From positions 586,001 through 650,000 of the forward strand of contig JAUJYZ010001494.1 in assembly GCA_033675265.1 (NCBI GenBank): a stretch of DNA of 64,000 bases, read 5' to 3'. This DNA comes from Actinostola sp. cb2023 (taxonomy: Eukaryota; Cnidaria; Anthozoa; Actiniaria; Actinostolidae). Below, one piece after another: positions 11,101-22,600 of the stretch. The position numbers and the translations under genes are program-made. The notes beneath the pieces are model-generated. The model did not search any database, was not told where the DNA came from, and saw nothing but the letters and a program-made list of their open reading frames with translations. The first letter of the stretch is position 1. The number at the start of each line of letters is the position of its first letter.

Positions 11101-14100
11101 GGACTCTACTTGTGTCACTGTTTACAAACACTCTTTTTGTGACACTGGTAGAGAGTTTCCTTGGATTTGTTGCTTGCAACTACAACGTGCAATGTCCTGT
11201 GAGCTCAAATCTCAATGCAGGGAACATCTCAAACCAGACTAATTGTCCATCGGCTGTTCTTTATGACGATGTGGCGATGACATGCTGGAGTGGACCTCAC
11301 ACAGGAATTGCCACGTTTGCACTCCTGGCTCTGGTGTGGTACTCCACAACTGCGATAATTTTTGGGACTAACTATGGAGACTCTGATCATCCAAGTCTAG
11401 ACTTGAAGTTCTCTCCAGTTTATAACACCCTGATCAACTTCGTCAAAGCTGTAATGGTTGGGGTTGCAGTCCTTGCTGTTGCCAATCCTTATGTGGTATT
11501 TGCGCTGCTTATATTCCTGAATCTTACTGCGTTGGTCTTTACGCTCTGCTTTAGACGAGCGGCTGGATTTATGCTGTCGAATTCATTTGTGTTGGTCATG
11601 TGGAGGATTGTCTCGTTTATCTGTGCAGCAATTGCAGCAGTCTCCGCGATAATTGCCAAGAAGCTGAACGATCCCAATTCTGTGGTTCCTTTGGGTATAT
11701 TCCTGGGAGGCACGGGAATTGTTCTCGTGTTTGCAATCGTTGTATCGATAGTTCGAGTTGTTCGTCGAGCTCTCACTCCAATCGAGCATAAGAGGAAGGA
11801 GTTCAGAACGTGCCTTAAACAGCTGGAAGAAAAACTTGTCCGGGACAATCGCATGGTAAATTCGTGGGAAAAGAATAGGAACCGATGGAGGCGTTTGGTT
11901 CGTCATGTTTATGAAGCACAAAAAGACGACGGTAACAATCCTTCAAACAGAACGCTTCAACTTCCCGAAGAAATCTTGGCTCCCCCTCCTGTTGACCCTC
12001 GCAACAATCCAAGGCTTTCTTTAGATATGAATCGTGGCATTCCTGGAAGGTCTTCATTCTATGAGGTTCAAAACCTCCCACCACCTCCCCCCTACCATGA
12101 ACTTTTCCCACACATAATGACACCGTACGGTGCCTTGCGGCCGCCACCGCCGTACAATGCAGAGTTCAATCCCATCGAAGCTGTTCCATTTAACATCTCT
12201 ACACGGCAAAGCACCCCAGAATCTCAAACAAATGCAGCGGCAATTGATGAAGACACCCCAAAGAGGAGTCAAAAATCCAGTATCGCAGGTTCTGCCGATA
12301 GTAGCAGCGAAAGAGATGTGGGTGTAGACATCGAAACAGATGGAAGCGACAAAGGTGACGAGGGTGAAGAATCTAGTACCGCCAGTTCTGCCCGCAATAG
12401 CGAGGTGAGAGTGGTTATCGAGAACGATGAAGATGGACAGCCTTTAAAGGACCTCCAGAAATCATTCGAATACAGTGACGTTGAGAATGGTGCAAATGAG
12501 AGCCATGTGAATAGACATGTAACTTCTTTACCGTCTGACGAGACTGAGAGTGCTGAGATCAGAGTTGAAATTACATCGGCCATTTCCCCTCTCCCACCTC
12601 CACCTCCACCTCTACCGCCAACTACTCCCGACCCTGGTACTAGCGACCAAGCATCTTCCAACAGGTCATCACTACATTCTGAGGTTTGTATACATAACCT
12701 TATCATGAACATCCATAGAAAGCTTAGTCTCCCTCACATCCGTCTTTAGTTCCGTCACGCAACGCTCTCTGGGCCGAGAGCGTTGCGTGACGGAACTAAA
12801 GACGGTGCGAGGGAGACTATAGAAAGCTGTGTTTAATTGTAACATTGTGGTTTTGCATGTGCATGTGCGGACAAATGTTTTGTTGTTGTTGTCAAATTAG
12901 GCCCCGTTTACATGAGAGAGATAACAGGGAATATACGAACAATAGAGTTGGCCCTAGTGCTAGGGTTATCTCTCTCATGTAAACAGGTCTTTAGTCGAGT
13001 GGTAAAACCATTATACCCTCGACGAACATGTGTCGGCAAAGTGAGTTTGAAGTGATTTGAAGCTCAATTCATGATTTGATGAGATATGCAAAAAGTTGAT
13101 AGATAATTTGCATATTTCAGCAAAACAGATCGAAATGTTTCAAATCAAGGGACAAGAATTATTTTACTTTTTCTCTCATGTCATTAACCTACCAATTTTA
13201 TAACCATTTTGGGCGGCCATTGTGAGGTCAGATGATCGTGAAAACCCCCAGTAAAGGAATCAAGTTTACCCATTGTCAGTGTCACCCTTTTCTTTCACGT
13301 GGAATCACTAGATGTAGGTTAGCATTTTATATATATATACAATGATTGTATTATTGGTTGATTTCAGAATGGTTGCGAAAAACACGGAAAATTCGACAGT
13401 CTCTTGTTCTTGGAATACCATCTCCGTTCAGACGAGAAAAGAAAACGTGAGCCCGACGCTGTTCTTGCCATGGAATGTAACGGCAAGAATTTACTGCTTG
13501 TCCTTGAGAAACACATCCACTACTCAGCCTATTCGTTCGCTTTTATCACCCAACTTCCCATGTGGAGGCACTCCGTGGACTGCGCTGACTGGACACGCCT
13601 TATGGAATGTTTACGCACTCTGGAGAGTAACCTAAATGGTGCATTTAACTCTCCATCGCGTGCCGATGTCGCGTGTGCAGATTTATGTGTGCCGTTGTTA
13701 CGACTTGCCCCAGACCCTGATCAAGTCCCAGTCCCTATCTTCGTTCCTGAACTCCGTGATCCCGACGAGATTCGCGCCTTGTCGAATGCAGAAAGATCTC
13801 GGTGTTTACGAGACATCGCAACCATAGAAACGCAAGGAAGCAAATGGGCGAGTGTTTTTGACAAACTCTTACCAACCAAACCGATTATTAAAAGCTGGCT
13901 GTGGGATGACAAAACGCGCAAATTCACCATTAACTTTCGTCGAATGACAAGAGGGACCATAACAGATATCGGTCCCAGAGGTATGAAACTCGCCAAAGGA
14001 GCCGTCATTTCGATGCCCAAGGTTCTTAAAGGAAACTTTATAAGTGCTAATGAAGTCCAGTTTGATAAAGGATTCGAACCCAAAGGAAGCAAAGGTCCAG

Positions 14101-14225
14101 TCGGTGTAACGGTTAGCGAACTGGGTATTTGGGAACTAAACGATAAACTGTACATTACCGCACAAGGCAAACGCTTGGCTTTTGACAAGGCAATGGATTG
14201 TCTGTATGAAGTCGAGTGGAAGTAG
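8136..14225 (+). CDS. Giant multi-pass membrane protein with tandem DIP-TWR repeats
   Basis: Unrecognised family. Two coding exons, 8136-12683 and 13368-14225, join in phase 0 (GAG/GTTTGT donor, TTTCAG acceptor) to give about 1801 aa. The start is the first ATG after an acceptor at 8098 (TTCCCTAG), with A at -3; the frame extends upstream only through satellite. Residues 20-840 hold about a dozen hydrophobic modules of 60-70 aa of the pattern hF..LDIPCIIC......TWRGP..V.K, separated by short charged linkers, with a soluble helical insert near 505-660. Residues 840-1250 hold eight or more classical membrane spans. A cytoplasmic-type tail follows with two PPPPY (WW-binding) motifs near 1318 and 1336, acidic Ser-rich sequence and a polyproline run near 1485-1495. 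Exon 2 encodes a 285-aa soluble domain. Likely a multi-span surface or organelle membrane protein; function unknown. A 4.5-kb exon is striking among otherwise short exons. Confidence 0.88.
12725..12819. mobile_element. 95-bp perfect hairpin MITE, 9-bp TSD
   Basis: Near-perfect palindrome from TAGTCTCCCTC to GAGGGAGACTA with a GGGCC centre, flanked by TAGAAAGCT at 12716-12724 and 12820-12828. It sits 41 bp inside the intron of the membrane-protein gene and supplies the stop codon that ends the unspliced frame. Its end sequence is shared with parts of 3188-3536 and 48900-49340, so it is probably the minimal member of that family. The 9-bp duplication suggests a Mutator-type transposase. Confidence 0.92.
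12901..12989. mobile_element. MITE GCCCCGTTTACATGAGAGAG
   Basis: Short inverted repeat: GTTTACATGAGAGAGATAAC at the left and GTTATCTCTCTCATGTAAAC at the right, 89 bp in all, in the intron of the membrane-protein gene. No duplication could be fixed. Confidence 0.75.
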
Positions 14226-14929
14226 AAAAGAAACGGCGCTGAATGTTAGAGATTTAATAATAATAATAATAATAATAATGAACTTTATTCATTATTCAGA
14301 TTGTTTGCTTGTTCACAGGCAGCTCAACTCTTTCTGATGAGGCTATTTTAGTATTCGCGTCCAGTTTCGAACGCGCGGAATATTATAATTGGGCTTCCTG
14401 TGTTACTAGGGCCCTACTCCACTGAACGTAAACGTAGGAGGAGGGAGCCCAAATGTAGCATTTCGAGCGCTCTACCACAGGAAGCCCATGGACGCGTATT
14501 GAATTGAGAAGAATTGGGTTGCCTGTGCTTGCTCCAGGAAATACACAAGTTATCATTCCAAGTCCACTGATGACGGTGTTTGTGAGACGTAATATAGAGC
14601 AGATGTCGTATATAACTAGTGTGAAAAACCAAGGCACGGATTGATTTCATTCGAAATCCTAAAACATGCCACCAGAAAGTTTTTTTTTCTTATTACAATA
14701 ATTTACCAATTTACATCATCAGAACGTTTTTCACAGTCATACGAAATCTGCTCTACGATAAAGCGCGGGTATAGAAGGGCCCAAAAGATTGGGCTATTCT
14801 CTTTCTGCATTTACTCGGTGTGAAGTGACAGGAGAAGTATAATCGAACCTCTGATAACCAAAGGGGTAGCCAAAGGTTGACAAAGCTAAATATTTCAAAG
14901 ATTCCGCCACGTTTTCGGTGAAAACAACT
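14226..14929. other. 3' flank; AAT repeat and CCACAGG motif cluster
   Basis: The 3' flank of the membrane-protein gene. It has an (AAT)n run at 14252-14279 followed by GAACTTTATTCATTATTC. Three copies of the CCACAGGNAGCCC motif occur at 14391-14402 (reverse), 14475-14487 and 14514-14527 (reverse). No further coding sequence. Confidence 0.55.
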
Positions 14930-15397
14930 ACCTTATTCGTACTTATTTTCGCGCGTACTTAATTTCGCGATTTTGTTAAGACAACATTTCGCGAGGCTTT
15001 ATTTTCGCGATTTCGATAAGAGAAAATGAAAAAGAGCATTAAATTTCACGAAAGCGGTGTCAACAACATTTATTTTTTCTAAAAAGCAAACTTATTTCTA
15101 TACAAACAGGAACAAGATGACAGTGTACAGTCAACTAGACTAACTAGACGTTATAAACTTGTAGCTAAAACAGACAAAAAAGTTTACGCTATACGGTTGC
15201 TCAGTTGCAAATGGCTGGTAGTATTATGTTGTTGAATAAGTCGTTTTAAAAACCAATTTCGTATTAAATAACGTTTATTGTTCATGTTGATTAAATCAGT
15301 GGTTTCGATATGTATTTTTTTTCTCTGCGTATTATATTTCGCGTGTTTATTAAATCGTGAAATTAAAGCCTCGCGAAATTAAGTACAAATAAGGTGG
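14930..15397. mobile_element. MITE with TTCGCGA-rich inverted ends
   Basis: Left end ACCTTATTCGTACTTATTTT and GTACTTAATTTCGCG are mirrored at the right by CGCGAAATTAAGTACAAATA and AGGT. The interior repeats TTCGCGA words. About 470 bp, non-coding. Confidence 0.75.
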
Positions 15398-15619
15398 GAT
15401 GGACTCGAATATATGTTACAGTACCCATCAAAACTTACCTCAAATTAACGTGCGTTACTTTGCGCTCACTTAATTATTTTGTGTATATGTTGCGTGCATT
15501 CAAAGCAAACGCATAACAAACCACATTCAATTGTTGCGTTAGTTTTGATTGGTGCTGTATGTACCACACTTCAGTTATTTGGGCTGAGGAGGTTTGAATG
15601 TCTGATGTGATGTATTGTA
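15398..15619. other. Non-coding spacer
   Basis: AT-rich spacer between two MITEs; nothing recognised. Confidence 0.5.
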
Positions 15620-15893
15620 TGTACAGCTATTTCAAAAAAGGTTGGTGAAGGTTTTGTTGCATGTTGCATACCAAGCCCGAAATGCAGCATGGGCGATGTG
15701 AATGGAGTCAGCGAAAGGTCACAACAATATGAACTCTGGGAATTTTCCCAAACTTTGTCTTCGCAATATGGAGCCGACATATTTTTTTCTGTATGTGCAT
15801 GCTGACATTATTTATATATGATCCACAATACATTTCGGGCTTGGTATGCAAGATGCAACAAAACCTTCACCAACCTATTTTGAAATAGCTGTA
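15620..15893. mobile_element. MITE CAGCTATTTCAAAA
   Basis: TACAGCTATTTCAAAAAAGG at the left is mirrored by CCTATTTTGAAATAGCTGTA at the right, and the pairing continues through GGTGAAGGTTTTGTTGCAT and CCAAGCCCGAAATG. TA at both outer ends fits a Tc1/mariner-type target. Confidence 0.8.
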
Positions 15894-16443
15894 TATTCAT
15901 TTAGTGATATTTTTTAATTCAGCTCATTCATGCAAGCTCTGTGAACCACACCTAAAGCAGTAGACGGCCATAATCCTAACTAGTGAACTAACTGAACATT
16001 TGCATGTTATTCAATTATTACGTATAGGTAATGGCATGGGGCCGATTAACTTTAACAACTTTTGACAAAATTAAACTAAAATTTTCCCACTGAAAAACAA
16101 TAACTCGAAGTGCTATGAAAATCAACGTTTATCGACGCTACAATACTTTTATGTACACATTTCATCAACTAGTTCATTTTAAAATGAGACAAGGTAGCGA
16201 TCGACTAATCGCCTTCAAGTCCTAGTCTATATTAGCCAATCAGCATCAATATTAGTCTATATTAGCCAATTAGCACCAATATTTAATCGGATCATTTAGC
16301 ACAATTTATATTCATGTAATGCAATTACAAAATAAATTCATGCATGAGAAAATATTCAATAAAATAATTTTATAATGAAAATCAAAATAATATGTTGAAA
16401 TCAATTCAGAGCTGGAATTGTTCAGTTAGGACAATAGTTCACC

Positions 16444-16611
16444 TTTCCCCCTATGACGTAGTGATACCACTATTCCCAGAATGCTTTTCGTAGCTTCTTT
16501 TGTTATTCTAATTCACCCCACACCTTGGTACTCTCATAGGAGTTAAAACATTTGAATAAGAATTCGAGAATGATTCTGGCAGTAGTGGTATCGCTACGTC
16601 ATAAGGGGAAT
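16444..16611. mobile_element. MITE CCCCCTATGACGTAGTGATA
   Basis: Inverted ends CCCCCTATGACGTAGTGATA / TATCGCTACGTCATAAGGGG enclose about 165 bp with no coding content. Confidence 0.75.
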
Positions 16612-16852
16612 CGGGAATTGGCATAATCTATCCCTGGTGTTGGCCAGCACCTGCAAGGAGGCTCATTTTCCAGGAAAAAGAAGATCCTGTTTTTACACGT
16701 TTTTTTATATTTGGTTAGAGGTTCCAGTCCATCCCGGCCACAGGAAGCCCGAGCTAGAGAGCATAATGTCATTCGACATGACAACTATCACATAATGACC
16801 ACGAGGTTCTTCGCTCGGTTTGATCGGTTGTTCTTTAATTTTTGGAGCTGAG

Positions 16853-17092
16853 CATAGGCAGCCCAACCATTCCTTTTGAGGCTACTAAATAATTCAATAA
16901 AATGATATTTGCGTCTTTTTTTGATGGGTTTCCTATGGTAGAGCGCGCACGCGCGCATTTATATGTTGGGTTCCCTGTGTTGAGTAACTTATAATGTTGG
17001 GCTTCCTGTGTGCGTCCCGCGCGTCCGACGCAAATATCATTTTATTGATTTATTTAGTAGCCTCAAAAGGAATGGTTGGGCTGCCTGTGTGG
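16853..17092. mobile_element. CCACAGGCAGCCC foldback, copy 1
   Basis: Bounded by GCATAGGCAGCCCAACCATT and AATGGTTGGGCTGCCTGTGT. The arms continue through CCTTTTGAGGCTACTAAATA and ATAAAATGATATTTGCGTC. Inside are further inverted copies of the TTGGG-YTCCCTGTG word near 16930, 16968 and 16997. Two longer copies lie at 37489-37870 and 37882-38292. Confidence 0.85.
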
Positions 17093-18644
17093 TGAGCTCT
17101 GAAATGATGTGTTTTGAAGTTCTTCGTCACCTTCTACTCTAAACGCTCACTAGTGCTTACAGTAGGCCTAAAGATGTCAGTGAGCGAATTTGGACCGGGC
17201 CGTTCCGCGAACTCATAGCAAAATCAAATCAAACTATGAAATCAAATGAGCAAAATGTGAGCAAATAATAGCTAGAAATGGCAAACAAATGACTACAAGT
17301 AAACACTTGACTATAAACTCTTGTTACTGCTTTAAATTCTTGAATTCGATAGTTCTTTTGATTTCATATTTTGATAATAATTTATCTTTGTACAATGTGA
17401 GCTTGATTTGTGTCCCAAAGGATATTGATTTTATAAACCTTTCAAGAGCTTTTTAGTGTAGACTTCGAAGAGTTATTTGGTGGCTTGTAATTTTTCTGTC
17501 CGAAAGTATATAAGGCCAAGAACTCGTATAAAGTTTATATTGTTGATTTTATCGCAGTTGAGTTTGTGATACGGCGAGTTTGATACATTCAATATAGAAG
17601 AGAAATCTACTTGATATGAATATCGAATTACGCATGCATGTTTACTACCGGTCACGCAACGAGTGACGAAAAGACACGCTGCGATGTCTACTGATGTCCA
17701 ATGTTTTAGCACTTCTCTGAAATGTAGTTCTTTGGCTAAAATCTAAGTATTTATAATTTTTAGTACTCATTGATCAATCATCGATTTCTGTGGTACTCTA
17801 AACTTGCCATTTATATCAATGAAGTAGCATCTAAAAAAGGCAAACACTGTTTTAGCGGCACTGTTTTAGAGAGAAAAGAGATAGCACTAGTTCCCTAATA
17901 AAGGTTTTTGACAAGTACTCTTAGCTTTGCCGTTGATACCCATTCTGAGCTGGTGTTGTCGACTATAGAAATCAGTACTGTTTTACAGTCTGTACCGTAT
18001 CAAGAGAATATGACTGTTAAATTATGCAGTAACAGGCTAAAACTACCTTATAAATGTTCACCATTTTCAGAAACCTTGCAATTTTAAAGCTACCAATTCT
18101 CGGCTTCATCATCTCATTATCAGTAGCCCAAGTGAACGCTATTAGAGCGTCTAGTTTCGTTTTTAAAAACATAATTTGTTTATAAATTAATTTAACTGCT
18201 CAGTTTTTTAATAGGGGCTGAAAATTGTTGGTGATTGAATCAAGGCAAGGCACAAGCAATACATTTGTGGTGTCACGAACGGATTTATAGTGAATGTATG
18301 GAACTTTAAAACGGCTAAAAACCATGCACCCAAAAACACCACAAGTGTATTGCTTGGGTTGCCTGTGCTTTGATGGGTAAATGAATCTTGCATACTTTTA
18401 GCCTACTATACTGCATAATTTAATCAGTAAGTATCAGTGGTATCGTTTACCACAGGGAACTCAACATTTTCACTGTAGTCTTGAAAATCAGCTAACGCTT
18501 AATTTCGTTTGCCAAGTTTCGGTGGAGTTTTAACCGTTTTTTCTTGCCTCGGAATCGTTGAGCGCACCACAGGGAGCCCAAATTCACATATTCACTCTTC
18601 GGAACGCATTCTTCGCCAATTCAAAAACTCTTCAGTTTTCAAAA
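17093..18644. other. Non-coding intergenic DNA
   Basis: No gene recognised. Single CCACAGG-type motifs occur at about 18357 (reverse), 18450 and 18566. Reading frames are short and uninformative. Confidence 0.5.
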
Positions 18645-19018
18645 CCAAAGGGGGGGGGGGGGGGGGGGGGGGGGGGGGTACTCCCATATATATGCTATAT
18701 AGGTATGTGCTCCCGAATAGGTCTTAAATTGGGTACCATATTTTGCTTTTTCACCATGAAATAAAATATTCGATCTTTAATTTGGGTACACTTTTTTATT
18801 TTGACTAAAAACTCCCGGCTTAGCGTAACAGCCAGCGTATGCACTTCTGATATTAGCTATTTCCAAAGGAATAGTATTAACTTTTCCTTAAATTGGGTCT
18901 ATATTTCAGTGACAAATCCTTGGAAAGGGTATGAATTTTCCAATTCTTCATCCTTAAATAGGGTCAGCGTGTCGACAACCTGGGGGCACACCCCTATCCT
19001 AAATTTCCGGGAGTTATT
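18645..19018. mobile_element. Poly-G-ended MITE, second copy
   Basis: A run of 29 G (18650-18678), then TACTCCCATATATATGCTAT and GGTATGTGCTCC, ending GGGGGCACACCCCTATCC and CCGGGAGTTATT. It has the same order of words as 5772-6262, but with an AAATTGGGT-type repeat in place of GGGATAGGGT. Confidence 0.7.
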
Positions 19019-19620
19019 ATTTAAAGATTTGTTTTCAATTTCATGAAACCGTGACAACTGCAGTTAGGCCACCCTGCATAGATATATTATTGGGATGCCT
19101 GTGCATTGCAAAATCAAATCTGATAAAAACGAAAACAATAAAACTAAAAGGATTTTAACGACAAGAGATAAGAAAATAATAAACGTTAAAAAGAAAGAAA
19201 AAATGTTCGACTTCTGAAGGGCATTCCACAGGAAACCCACCCAAGCCATATCGATACCTTGCATAAATTACGAGTCGGCGACAGGCAGACCATAAATGCA
19301 GTGGAAGAAATAAATGCGTTTTGACAGAGAGATTACCATAGATATGATGAATACAAATTAGCAATACGACTAATGACATTTTTTTCCGTTGAATAATTAT
19401 TGTTCAGTAGACAACGAGCACGTGGCGAGCGACAATCACACCACTGCACCAAATAGAGGTCGTTGGCCTCGTTTCTATGCATCTCATTTGCATGCAAACA
19501 TCACATGTCCTCTGTGTAATTTTTATTGGGACATGGCCGTTGTGCGTTGGGCTGATGAATGTGGATAAAACAATACGTAGTGTGTTCGATCGAACTTGTC
19601 AGAGGCTTCTCCAGATGGTT

Positions 19621-22600
19621 ATGGCAACGGAGATACCGTCAAATGGAAGTACTGACCAAAACCAAGTGAAATCGGACGCCATGTCGGGCACCATGAAAGG
19701 AGCGCCGAACTCTAGCACGCCAAGCGAAAGACACATTAAGCGAGCCTTGCGTTCCAAATCGGCTCGCCAGAACTCGAAATTTATCTCACAGAACGACTTA
19801 CAAGATCAGAATAGACATGAGAATGAGAGGGTTCCACCGACGAGGCAATTGGAGGCAGGTGAAGGACACGATAATTCAAATCACAAGGCTGACACGAACT
19901 CGCAAGTGGCGCATCTGCGACAACTGCTATTACTTCACCTCGAGCTCATTCAACAGCAGCAAGAAAAACTACAGAAAAGAGACCGAGAGCTCAACCAATT
20001 GAAAATAGAAAAAGAACAGGTATAGCTCAAGGTTATGTCCACTTTTATTCATATTATTGCTGTCAGTGACATTGAAAAGTTGACCCTTCCGTCTGCTTCG
20101 GCGATGAGAATTCTTATGCATAAATTTTTGTCATTTTTATTTTGGATGGGTCAGCGGTCATTCGCACGATTCAAACATGGCGCGTTGGTTCGAATCACGT
20201 GGAATATATAATTCATGAAAATGTAATTCCACTTCCGGTTTTGAACTCTCTTCCATAAAAAAATTGTTTGTTGTCATTCAAAATTTAGAAATTATGTTTT
20301 TGTTTGTTTTAGAAATACAAATGCATTCTTATGGCTTGTGATAGGTTATTGAGAATTAAGAAAGTCATTTTTAACAGTAAAATATGGCATGTTCTGACAG
20401 ACCTGATCATATGGGAGGTTTTACGTGTGATCGACGTAGTGGCCGTCAAGATCTACAAAATGTTCGAGCCTAACTTTCAAAGTCTGTTAGTTTTTCTTCA
20501 AGCAACTAGATGACTTTTGTTTGTTTGTTTATAAGTAACTTATATTTGACAGATATTTAGACTAAAATGACGGTTTGATGGCCACTCGTGATATATTTTG
20601 ACGTCAGAAGAAGATTCCATAAAGCCTCCCATATCATAATTTTGAAGTCATATAATTACTTACAACCAAATCTGTTTTCTAAAAATGTGATCCTAATAAT
20701 TTAATTGGCTGTTTTTTCATGTATCTAAGTTTGGTTAAGTAATATGCAAGCAAAATGGTTATGATTAACAATAAAAAAATATCTCAATAATAAATTTAAA
20801 AATGAATGCATTTTTAATGGTATACGAACAGGACAGCATACAAATGTACAATGTAGTAGTGAGAAATAAACACTGTACTTGTCTGGATGATAATCAAAAT
20901 TGTCTATAATTACATAGACATGCAATGGGTAAAATTAGTATGTACATGTGTCAATGGGGCTTTAAAACACTTAAAATGAAAATAACCATTGTTATTTGAT
21001 TGCTTTAGTTGGAATCTCGTATTCATCGGATGGAGAGAAGAATGGCTGTCAAGAAAAGACGTGGTGACTTTGTCAACAATGACTTTGAAACTGTACCCGA
21101 AGCTGCAAAACCTACAGCTCCAAAAAGGTAGACACTGCTAGCTGGGGAAATGCATAGTCAGTGTTCACTTAAAGCTCTTAGTGTTTTCGTAACTTGTAAG
21201 GCAGTGCTGTATCCACTAAATAATGTTAATATAGTTCATGTAGTTTGTGAGTTTACCAAAGTGACAGTAGATATTGTAGAAGTTGCTACAGGGTGGCCAA
21301 CACCGTGTTTTGAAAACATTGATGATTGCTTAGCAATGAATGTTTTGATCTACATTAGATATATGTACATGTACAACATGTACCATAGCAGCCTGTTCTT
21401 CTAGTCTGAATGTTACAACTATTTTTATACCCTAACATATCCATAGTGTTCAGCTCATCATTTATGTACAACATGTACCATAGCAGCCTGTTCTTCTAGT
21501 CTGAATGTTACAACTATTTTTATACCCTAACATATCCATAGTGTTCAGCTCATCATTTATGTACAACATGTACCATAGCAGCCTGTTCTTCTAGTCTGAA
21601 TGTTACAACTATTTTTATACCCTAACATATCCATAGTGTTCAGCTCATCATTTATGTACAACATGTACCATAGCAGCCTGTTCTTCTAGTCTGAATGTTA
21701 CAACTATTTTTATACCCTAACATATCCATAGTGTTCAGCTCATCATTTATGTACAACATGTACCATAGCAGCCTGTTCTTCTAGTCTGAATGCTACAACT
21801 ATTTTTATACCCTAACATATCCATAGTGTTCAGCTCATCATTTATGTACAACATGTACCATAGCAGCCTGTTCTTCTAGTCTGAATGCTACAACTATTTT
21901 TATACCCTAACATATCCATAGTGTTCAGCTCATCATTTATGTACAACATGTACCATAGCAGCCTGTTCTTCTAGTCTGAATGTTACAACTATTTTTATAC
22001 CCTAACATATCCATAGTGTTCAGCTCATCATTTATGTACAACATGTACCATAGCAGCCTGTGTTCTTCTAGTCTGAATGTTACAACTATTTTTTATACCC
22101 TAACATATCCATAGTGTTCAGCTCATCATTTATGTACAACATGTACCATAGCAGCCTGTTCTTCTAGTCTGAATGTTACAACTATTTTTATACCCTAACA
22201 TATCCATAGTGTTCAGCTCATCATTTATGTACAACATGTACCATAGCAGCCTGTTCTTCTAGTCTGAATGTTACAACTATTTTATACCCTAACATCCATA
22301 GTGTTCAGCTCATCATTTATGTACAACATGTACCATAGCTGCCTGTTCTTCTAGTCTGAATGTTACAACTATTTTTATACCCTAACATATCCATAGTGTT
22401 CAGCTCATCATTTATGTACAACATGTACCATAGCAGCCTGTTCTTCTAGTCTGAATGTTACAACTATTTTTATACCCTAACATATCCATAGTGTTCAGCT
22501 CATCATTTATGTACAACATGTACCATAGCAGCCTGTTCTTCTAGTCTGAATGTTACAACTATTTTTATACCCTAACATATCCATAGTGTTCAGCTCATCA

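Noticed and set aside
11489..12712. Several long minus-strand frames over the membrane-protein exon
   Set aside because: Shadows of a well-supported coding exon; they lack domains and start context.
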